From Planctomycetota bacterium (GTDB taxonomy: Bacteria > Planctomycetota > J058 > JAJDCP01): 64,000 nt of DNA. Where the stretch lies: positions 62,001 through 126,000 of the forward strand of contig JAJDCP010000185.1 in the NCBI GenBank assembly GCA_029260765.1. Reading direction: 5' to 3'. The notes below the pieces were generated by a model. It was not told where the DNA came from. It saw only the letters and a list, made by a program, of their open reading frames with translations, and searched no databases. Numbering within the stretch: the stretch's first letter is position 1; each line of letters opens with the position of its first letter. Below are positions 21,160 through 28,207 of this stretch, one piece after another. The position numbers and the translations under genes were made by a program.

Positions 21160-23467
21160 GCGGAGGCGGTTTCCCGCCGCGCCCCCAGCGCTTGAAGGCT
21201 GCAACACCAGCCAGGGCCAGGAGACTCAAACCGGACACCAGCATTCCCCACCACACTCCTGGTGGGCTGTAACGCAGAACCACGCGACTGCGGCCGGCCG
21301 GCACTTCGACTGCCCGCAGCAGCGCGTCGGCCAGCAAGACCTCGGCCGGGCTGCCCCCGACCTCCGCCCGCCAGCCCGCATCCCAGGCATCCGCCAGCAC
21401 TACATAACCACCACTGGCCGTCTCGACCTCGAGCTCGACGCGCTGGGGCTCGTAAACCGTCACCCGCACGTGGCCGCTGTCGAGGCCGGTGCGGCTCTCG
21501 CCGCTCTTGCCACCGTCGACCAGCAACAATGTGCGCCCTGGCTCGAAGCCCACAGCGCCCAGCCGCTCGAGCACTGCCGGCTCATCCGGCAGCCAGGTCA
21601 CCCGCTGGCAGAGCCAGGCGCGCGGACCGTGGGGCAGCTCATACAGAGCCAGCTGCAGTGCCGGGTCTTCGGCCAACAGGCGTCCTCCCGCAGGAGCTGG
21701 CAGCTCTCGGCTCGTCAGGCAAAAGCGCACATTGAGCAGCCTGCGTACCCGCGCGGGCTGCTCCCGCAGGGCCGCGAAGAAGGCGCTCCAGCGCTGCGTC
21801 GGACCGGGACCCAGTCCGTCCAGGCGATACGCCTTGCCGATGCAGGCGTCCATGAACAAGCCCTGCAGCTGATGGAAGAAGCGCGGGGCACCTACCCGCG
21901 AGACCTGCGCTGGTAAGGGAAATGGCGCCCGGGGCGGGCGGCGGTTGAAGCGCTCCGCCGGTTGCTGGCGGGCGTGTGCAGTCAGAGCTTCGGCCCCCCA
22001 CAGTTGTGCGGGAAAATCCTCCCGCGGCACGGCGTACAAGTGGCTACGCGTCTGCCAGGCGAGGTCCGCACCGACGACCAGCAGCAACGCCAGCACGACG
22101 CCCGTGCTGCGCCGGGGCAGAAACAACAGCCCCGCGACCAACAGCGCCAGCGCCGCACCCGCCACCCTTGGCGAGGCTCCGGACCAGATCCACTCAAGCC
22201 CCGACAGCAGCGGCAGGCCGGCGATCGCCAACGCGCCCAGCACCGCGCTGAGCAGGATGCGCTTCTTCCTGCGCGGCCCCGCCTGCCAGAGCGCGTCGGC
22301 TCCCCAGGCAGCCAGAGCGGGCAACGCGAAGCTGAGACCGATCAGAAACTTCTCGGCGAAGCGGAACAGACCGACACCGGGCAGAAGCCGGCGCAACCAG
22401 GGTCCCAACGGTGTGAAGCCGCCGGTGGCCAGCAAGAAGCCCAACAGCGCCGCCCAGAGCAGAAAGCGCTGGCAGGCGTCCCGTTTGCTCAACGCGCCCC
22501 AGAAGGCCAGCCAGACCAGCGGGGCGCCCGCATAGATGGTGGCATGCCAGGGGCTGTTCTCCAGCGGTCCGAGCAACGCCGCCGCGCTGAAGCTGCGCTC
22601 CGGCGCGAGCCGGCCGAACAGGTCTGGCGCGACCAACTCCAGACTGCGCAGCGGGTGCAGCGCCCAGGCCAGCTCCTCGCTCCCTGTACCCGCTGACCGT
22701 GCCGTACTCCAGGCGTAGTCGAGGAAGGGCAAGAGCTGCACCGCGGCAACGCACAGGCCGATCGCAGCGATCAGCAGAGGCAGCCAGAGCGCACGCCGCA
22801 ACAGGTCGCGGACCCGTGTGCGCGCCGGCCGCGCGTCGCGGACGCACAAGCCATAGAGCCCGACCAGCAAACCCGAGAGGTAGGCAGTCTCGGTGCCTCC
22901 CCCGAGGATCTGCATACCCAGGGCCAGGCCACTGAGCCCCAACCAGCGGCGTTCGCCCTGCAACGCCCAGGCCAGACCGAGCAGCACCCAAGGCAGCCAG
23001 GCGGCGCCCACCACAAAACGTGGGAAGACGTGGCTGGAAACCAGGACACCACAGAGACCAAAGCCGATGCCGCCCAACATCGAGGCTCCCCCTGAGCGGC
23101 CGTGGGCGCGCAGGAACAGGCCCATACCCAGCGCCGCCCAGAGGTGGTGGAGCATCAAATACAGCGGATAGACCGCCGCGGGGCTGGCGAACAGGAACAT
23201 CGCAAAGCCCGGATAGAACAGCGCCTGGTCGCCATGGCCTGCCAACGGGCAGCCGAGATGCACCCAGGGGTTCCAGAGCGGAAGCTCTCCCTGCCGATAC
23301 GCCTCAGCCGCCAGCTGCTGCAGGGGATAGACGTAGTGGCTCAGATCCTGGTAATAGAGCGCTTGCCCCCCGAACAACAAGGGTGCCCAGGCCCACAACA
23401 GCAGAGCCGGCAGCACGAGCAGCAACCAACGGGGGGTTCGCGGGCGGTCGACCGGCAGCGGCTGCAA
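21155..23467 (-). CDS. YfhO-like polytopic membrane protein
   Basis: A 770-residue protein with a first membrane segment near the N-terminus, a loop with QDLSHYVYPLQQLAAEAYRQG and ELPLWNPWVHLGCPLAG, and about twelve to thirteen further segments, the layout of YfhO-family proteins (GT-C-type glycosyltransferases associated with lipid-linked sugar transfer). A long extracytoplasmic C-terminal region (about 480-740) is followed by a last membrane segment. Start is TTG at 23467 with a GGGAGGGAAGG stretch upstream. The stop codon falls inside the right end of a MITE-like repeat, so the last few codons are repeat-derived. Probably an operon with the rhomboid gene 29 bases upstream. Confidence 0.78.
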   Translation of the reverse strand: MQPLPVDRPRTPRWLLLVLPALLLWAWAPLLFGGQALYYQDLSHYVYPLQQLAAEAYRQGELPLWNPWVHLGCPLAGHGDQALFYPGFAMFLFASPAAVYPLYLMLHHLWAALGMGLFLRAHGRSGGASMLGGIGFGLCGVLVSSHVFPRFVVGAAWLPWVLLGLAWALQGERRWLGLSGLALGMQILGGGTETAYLSGLLVGLYGLCVRDARPARTRVRDLLRRALWLPLLIAAIGLCVAAVQLLPFLDYAWSTARSAGTGSEELAWALHPLRSLELVAPDLFGRLAPERSFSAAALLGPLENSPWHATIYAGAPLVWLAFWGALSKRDACQRFLLWAALLGFLLATGGFTPLGPWLRRLLPGVGLFRFAEKFLIGLSFALPALAAWGADALWQAGPRRKKRILLSAVLGALAIAGLPLLSGLEWIWSGASPRVAGAALALLVAGLLFLPRRSTGVVLALLLVVGADLAWQTRSHLYAVPREDFPAQLWGAEALTAHARQQPAERFNRRPPRAPFPLPAQVSRVGAPRFFHQLQGLFMDACIGKAYRLDGLGPGPTQRWSAFFAALREQPARVRRLLNVRFCLTSRELPAPAGGRLLAEDPALQLALYELPHGPRAWLCQRVTWLPDEPAVLERLGAVGFEPGRTLLLVDGGKSGESRTGLDSGHVRVTVYEPQRVELEVETASGGYVVLADAWDAGWRAEVGGSPAEVLLADALLRAVEVPAGRSRVVLRYSPPGVWWGMLVSGLSLLALAGVAAFKRWGRGGKPPPL

Positions 23468-23496
23468 AGGCCCTTCCCTCCCCGCGTGGGCCGTGC

Positions 23497-24351
23497 TCAG
23501 TAGCGGCCAGATTCCCGCAGCTCTTTGGAGATGCGCTCGAGGTTCTTGCGCTCAGTGGGAGAAAGGCTCTCCAAGCCCCCCGCCGAGATCTTCTCGAGCA
23601 GCCGATCGAGCTCACGCTTCTGCAGGTCGCGATGTGAGACCCTGGGCGACTCGACTGGAGGTTCTCGGCCGCCGACGCTGCGTCCTCCCCGCCTCCGCCA
23701 GCCCAGCCTGAGCGGATCGAGCCCGAAACCGACGCAGAAGACCAGCACCGCGGCCAGGATGCCGCCGTACAGCCATGGGCTCTCGAACACCACATGCGGA
23801 AAGAGAAAGCCCGTGACCAGCATGCCCGTCACGGCCCCACCCAGATGCGCTTCATGGCCGATGTTGTCGCGCTGGCTGCGGATGCCGAACAAGGAGAGGG
23901 CCGTGAAGAAGACCGCATAGACCCAGGTTGGCAGCCAGAAAGGCAGCGGGAAGACCATGATGCGGGCGTCGGGCAGCAGGAAGATCGACGCGAAGACCAC
24001 CCCGCTGACTGCTCCAGAAGCCCCGACTGCGGTGTAGTTGTGGTGGTTGCGGTGGAAGAACAGGGCCAGCGCGTCGCCCCCGAGCAGGCTGAGGCCGTAG
24101 ATCAGCAGGAACAGGCCCGGGCCTTGCTGCACTTCGATCTCGTCGCCAAAAATGTACAGTGCGTACATATTGAAGAGCAGATGCATCACGTTGACGTGCA
24201 GGAAGCCCGAAACCAGCAAACGCGGCCACTCTTTCCTGCCGAGGATGGCCCCGGTATGGAACATGAAGCGCTCGAAGAAGCCCCGGTCGGAGAAGCCCTT
24301 CAGCGACACCGCGACATTTGCGACGATCAAACCTATCACAGCGACCTTCAT
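23497..24351 (-). CDS. Rhomboid-family intramembrane serine protease
   Basis: A 284-residue polytopic protein. The catalytic Ser112 is in GASGA, with His169 in GHEAHLGGA completing the dyad; HVNVMHLLFNMYAL supplies the conserved His and Asn (about 57 and 61). Six membrane helices are evident, followed by an 80-residue basic/acidic cytosolic-looking tail (about 200-284) unusual for minimal rhomboids. It should cleave membrane-anchored substrates. The ATG at 24351 with GGAAGG is preferred over a GTG seven codons upstream. It lies just upstream of, and on the same strand as, the YfhO-like gene. Confidence 0.88.
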   Translation of the reverse strand: MKVAVIGLIVANVAVSLKGFSDRGFFERFMFHTGAILGRKEWPRLLVSGFLHVNVMHLLFNMYALYIFGDEIEVQQGPGLFLLIYGLSLLGGDALALFFHRNHHNYTAVGASGAVSGVVFASIFLLPDARIMVFPLPFWLPTWVYAVFFTALSLFGIRSQRDNIGHEAHLGGAVTGMLVTGFLFPHVVFESPWLYGGILAAVLVFCVGFGLDPLRLGWRRRGGRSVGGREPPVESPRVSHRDLQKRELDRLLEKISAGGLESLSPTERKNLERISKELRESGRY

Positions 24352-24504
24352 GGCACCTTCCATCAACGCCACGCATGGCTGCTATTCTACCACAGCCGAG
24401 GGATTGTCGGGAACGCTTCGCCGCAACCGGCGTCCAAAGGAACAACCTGGTGGCTGGCGGCACCCGATCGACGGGTTGCCGGAGGGCTCTGGCTCGGAGG
24501 AAGT

Positions 24505-25749
24505 ATGAACATAGGGCGCCTGCTCTTGCTGTGGGTCTGCCTGCCCGCCTACGCCCAACAGCCAGACTGGCTGGTGCTGGATTTCTCATGGGACAGCGCG
24601 AACACCCACACGCTCGAGCTGCCCGGCCTCGACACGCACCTGGAGCTCTCGCGACCTCGCAGCCGAGTACTGCTGCGACCTGGCCCCACCTGCCAAGTGG
24701 CGCGGATCGGTCGGGGCCCGCTGGTCTTCCATCGTCTGGCGAGCCCGCCGGAGACGAGATTCAGCGCGGGTTGGCACAAGGTCCTCGACGGTTCGGTGTT
24801 CGCCGTGCGTTGCCCAGACGTGACGGGACGGATCCTGGTTTCTCTGCATGCAGAGGGCGGCCGCTTGAGCCTGGCACGGGCTCCCTCGCCCGAGGGCTTC
24901 TTGCCCGGTCCGCAGGGGCTGCGCGCCACTCCGCAGGGGGACAGTCTCGAGCTGAGCTGGGACCGCGATCCCGGGGCACAGGCCTACGCTGTGTACCGCC
25001 TGCCGGAATGGGGCGCCGCGCCTGAGCTGTTGCTGCGCTGCGAAGCCCCAACCTGCGTGCTGCCGACCAGCGACGCGCTGATGCGCCTGGCAGTTGCGAG
25101 CATCGGGCCGCAGGGAGAGTCGCTGCCGACGCCGATCACCCTGACCGGACCGACGGCTGCCTTCCGCTATGGCAGCTTCCGCCTGGGCAGCCAGCAGGGA
25201 TTCCGCTTCGCAGACGGCGTGCGGCTGAGCTTCGACGAGGGCTACGGCGACCTCCGGCTCTGGGATCTCGACGAGATGTCGGTGCACGGCTACTTGACCC
25301 GCGGAGGCGCACTCGACCAGCTGCTACCGTTGGGAAGTTTTGCCTACCTGCCCTGGGAAGTGAGCGAAAGGGGACTGAGCCTGGAAACGCAGACCACGCA
25401 CTTTTTCGCCCGGATCGGCGATCGAGCTCTGGCAGAGATCGGCCTGCTGGCAGTGGAAGCGGACAGCCTGCATTTCGAGTTCGTGTACGCTGAGCTCGAT
25501 CTCGAGCTCCGCCTGCAGATCCTGGGACGCCTCGCAGGTCCGCTCGATGACCGGAGCGCCGCCCGCGTTCCGGAGCTGATCGAGCAGCTGAGCGATCCCG
25601 AACACGAGATGCGCGACGCCGCCCAGCAGGCCCTGTTCGCCTGTGGGCTGGACGTGGTTCCGCTGTTGGCAGCTGCCTGGTATGAAGGAGTCGACGTCGA
25701 AGCCGGGCATCGGCTTCGGGCCGTGATCGAAGCCCTGTGGAATCGGTGA
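24505..25749 (+). CDS. Secreted hypothetical protein with FN3-like and HEAT-like regions
   Basis: A 414-residue exported protein with a signal peptide (MNIGRLLLLWVCLPAYAQQ). The middle contains an FN3-like strand pattern (LELSWDRDPGAQAYAVYRLP), and the C-terminus ends in a HEAT-like helical pair (ARVPELIEQLSDPEHEMRDA, VPLLAAAWYEG). The ATG at 24505 has GGAGG directly upstream. The much longer upstream frame opposite the rhomboid gene is an antisense shadow and is excluded. No enzymatic motif is visible. It is followed by a kinase gene on the same strand 98 bases later. Confidence 0.7.
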   Translation: MNIGRLLLLWVCLPAYAQQPDWLVLDFSWDSANTHTLELPGLDTHLELSRPRSRVLLRPGPTCQVARIGRGPLVFHRLASPPETRFSAGWHKVLDGSVFAVRCPDVTGRILVSLHAEGGRLSLARAPSPEGFLPGPQGLRATPQGDSLELSWDRDPGAQAYAVYRLPEWGAAPELLLRCEAPTCVLPTSDALMRLAVASIGPQGESLPTPITLTGPTAAFRYGSFRLGSQQGFRFADGVRLSFDEGYGDLRLWDLDEMSVHGYLTRGGALDQLLPLGSFAYLPWEVSERGLSLETQTTHFFARIGDRALAEIGLLAVEADSLHFEFVYAELDLELRLQILGRLAGPLDDRSAARVPELIEQLSDPEHEMRDAAQQALFACGLDVVPLLAAAWYEGVDVEAGHRLRAVIEALWNR

Positions 25750-25847
25750 GCGCCGCACCTCTTGCTACGCGGGGGTGATCCGAACAGGTGTGCTCGAGCC
25801 GCCTCAGCGTTATACTGCCGGGGAACTTGCGGAAGATCGACGGCGGG

Positions 25848-27047
25848 ATGGCGAAGGCAGCCGAGAGTCCCTGGAGATGGCGCAACATCGTAGGCCTGCT
25901 GCTGACGGGCGGCCTGGCCACGTGTCTGGTGCTGAGCTGGGTGTGGCATGACACCCGCTGGGCGCTGGGGGGTCTGCTTCCCCTGCTCGGGCTGGTGCTG
26001 CTGCGCAAGGAACCCCAAGAACCGACCAGCGCCCCCGCTCCTCCGGCCGAGGCGCCGCCCCCTGCCCGCCAGACGCCTCCCGGGACGGAGCCGCCCGCTG
26101 ACCTGGAAACGGCCTTCGCCCTGCTCGAATCGGGCACCCATGATCTGCGGACTCCCAGCCAGCGAGTGACCTCCGCCCGCTTCCTGAAGTCGTCGGCACG
26201 CATGCTTGCCGAAGGGCAATTGGGCCCGTACAAGATTCTCAAAGAGCTGGGCCGAGGAAGCTCAGGCGTTGTCTACAAGGCTCTCTGGGAGCCGCACAAC
26301 AAGCTGGTCGCGATGAAGATCCTGCAACGCCTGGCCGAGGACAAAGAACGCCGGCGTTTCATCCGCGAGGTCAAGGCCGTCTCGCAGCTCGAACATCCGC
26401 ACATCGTGCCGATCTATGAAGTCGACACTCTGCAGGGGCGGCCCTACTACAGCATGCGCTTCATCGAAGGCCACGACTTCGAGCACAGCCTGCGCACCAA
26501 TGGTGCGCTGTTGACCGAGTTGTTGCCGGGCAGGGTGCGCGTGCTCATACGCATCGCCCAAGCACTGCACTACCTGCACGAGCGTGGCTACATCCACCGT
26601 GACGTCAAGCCTGCCAACATCCTGCTCGACCAGCAAGACAGGCCCTACCTGGTCGATTTCGGCTTTGCCAAGCACACCGCTCTGGACATCCGCATCACCC
26701 AGCCGGGCACAACGGTGGGCACTCCGGTCTACATGGCTCCCGAGCAGATCCTGGGCCGCCAGGATCAGCTCGGCCCCCACACCGACGTGTTCTCGCTTGG
26801 CAACCTGCTCTACCAGGCACTGACGGGCGAGTTGCCGCATGCACGCCCGGAGATCGCACAGATCGTGCAGTCGGTGTTGGCCGAGGCTCCAGTACCGCCC
26901 AGCCAGGTGCGCGGCGGGGTTCCAGCAGAGTTGGAACAGTTGTGCCTGGCCGCATTGACCAAGCCCATCGCTCGCCGTCTCGCGTCGGCTGCGGTGTTTG
27001 CCCAGCGGTTGTCCGCCTGGCTCAAGAAGGAGACGGCGGGACACTAG
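25848..27047 (+). CDS. Membrane-anchored Hanks-type Ser/Thr protein kinase
   Basis: A 399-residue kinase: two hydrophobic segments within residues 12-45, a Pro-rich linker (about 48-85), and a kinase domain (about 128-395). Visible motifs are the Gly loop GRGSSGVVY (135-143), Lys157 in VAMKIL, HRDVKPANIL with catalytic Asp252, DFGFAK, and GTPVYMAPEQ. All key residues are intact. The kinase domain should face the cytoplasm. ATG at 25848 is used; TATACT at 25811-25816 is a plausible -10 upstream of it. Its 3' end overlaps the converging Rieske gene by 26 bases. Possible targets in the window include FHA-containing proteins, but this is inference. Confidence 0.9.
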   Translation: MAKAAESPWRWRNIVGLLLTGGLATCLVLSWVWHDTRWALGGLLPLLGLVLLRKEPQEPTSAPAPPAEAPPPARQTPPGTEPPADLETAFALLESGTHDLRTPSQRVTSARFLKSSARMLAEGQLGPYKILKELGRGSSGVVYKALWEPHNKLVAMKILQRLAEDKERRRFIREVKAVSQLEHPHIVPIYEVDTLQGRPYYSMRFIEGHDFEHSLRTNGALLTELLPGRVRVLIRIAQALHYLHERGYIHRDVKPANILLDQQDRPYLVDFGFAKHTALDIRITQPGTTVGTPVYMAPEQILGRQDQLGPHTDVFSLGNLLYQALTGELPHARPEIAQIVQSVLAEAPVPPSQVRGGVPAELEQLCLAALTKPIARRLASAAVFAQRLSAWLKKETAGH

Positions 27048-28149
27048 AGTCCAGCGCTCGCAAGGCCTGCGCCAGCAGCCGATGGAAGTGATGCTCGCCC
27101 TGTTCGACCCGCGGTGCGTACCGGCCACGGTCATAGGCTGAGGACCCCAGGCCCCGCTGGACGGACTCGCAGATCTCGATATCTTCGCGCTGGGTCACGT
27201 CGGCCTGCTCGATGCTGGCTGCGGCAAAGCCCTCGTCCGCCGCACCGGGCTCGAAGTAGAACTCATACTCCACCCGACAACGTTGGTGGTCCAGGGGGAT
27301 CACATGGTTCGCATCGAGGCACCGCCCGTAGCGGTTGACCATGAAATTCGGGTAGATCCAACCATAGATCGCGCCGGCGCCGACCCGCTCCTCCGGATCG
27401 AAGTCGAGCCCGTCGCCCGCATCTTTGCGGCCCTGGGCTGTCTGGATCGAGCTACGGGAATAGCACTCGGTTCGGTAGCTGCGCATGTCGATCTGTGCGG
27501 CCAGGCTGGGATGCATATGCGGCACGTGGTAGCCGCCGTCGAGGTAGTTGTCGACCACCACCTTCCAGTTGCAGGCCACCTCCCAGCTCTTGCGGGCCAC
27601 GAAGCGCAAAGTGTGCCAGCCGCTGGCCTGGAGCGCCGCATCGAGCTCAGGAATCGACCCGGCCAGACCCTCGGCCTCGGGATCGCCGCAGATGAAAACC
27701 CAGGGACCCCAGCACTCCAGCCGCATGGGGGCCAGCGACAGCGCCCGGCGGTCGAAGTCCTCGATGCCCGCGATGCCCGGTGCGCTGCGTAGCCTGCCAT
27801 CGCTGGCGTAACGCCAGGCATGGTAGCCACAGACCAGCTCCCGGGCCGTCCCTGCGCCCGTCAGGAGCTCGCGGCCTTTGTGCAGGCAGACGTTGTGGAA
27901 GGCGCGCAGCACGCCGTCCTCCCCCCGGATCACCAACCAGGGCTCGCCGGCCAGGCAACCGCTGCGGTAGGAACCAACCTCCTGCAGCTGGGCTACCCGC
28001 GCGACCGGCTGCCAGCTGCGCTGGAACACAGCCTGGCGCTCGACGTCCGCCATGCGCGGATCGACATACCAAACAGACGGGGGCGTCCAGGCTCGCTCGA
28101 TCGGAACACGGGGATCGAATCTTTCGATGGCCGCGCGCAGGCTCTCCAT
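27022..28149 (-). CDS. Rieske [2Fe-2S] aromatic-ring/amine oxygenase, alpha-subunit type
   Basis: A 375-residue oxygenase. The Rieske cluster ligands are Cys88 and His90 (NVCLHKG) and Cys107 and His110 (CGYHAW). The mononuclear iron site has His208 and His213 in NYLDGGYHVPHMHP, with a bridging Asp204 nearby and a late carboxylate expected. The domain order is that of ring-hydroxylating/choline-monooxygenase-like enzymes (RHO family). The ATG at 28149 with GAGGA upstream is chosen over longer starts. The reductase partner is not encoded here. The gene lies 58 bases downstream of an ACP-AMP ligase-PlsC fusion on the same strand, suggesting that the oxygenase acts on a lipid or acyl product; inferred. 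Confidence 0.87.
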   Translation of the reverse strand: MESLRAAIERFDPRVPIERAWTPPSVWYVDPRMADVERQAVFQRSWQPVARVAQLQEVGSYRSGCLAGEPWLVIRGEDGVLRAFHNVCLHKGRELLTGAGTARELVCGYHAWRYASDGRLRSAPGIAGIEDFDRRALSLAPMRLECWGPWVFICGDPEAEGLAGSIPELDAALQASGWHTLRFVARKSWEVACNWKVVVDNYLDGGYHVPHMHPSLAAQIDMRSYRTECYSRSSIQTAQGRKDAGDGLDFDPEERVGAGAIYGWIYPNFMVNRYGRCLDANHVIPLDHQRCRVEYEFYFEPGAADEGFAAASIEQADVTQREDIEICESVQRGLGSSAYDRGRYAPRVEQGEHHFHRLLAQALRALDSSVPPSPS

Positions 28150-28207
28150 GGTGCTTCCTCTGCTGAGTTGGCCCGGCGACGCGCAATGGCGGCCTGCCCG
28201 CAAAGCC

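Noticed and set aside
23794..24504. Upstream in-frame extension of the secreted protein at 24505
   Set aside because: The added segment is antisense to the rhomboid gene and would bury the signal peptide; a good SD stands before the ATG at 24505.
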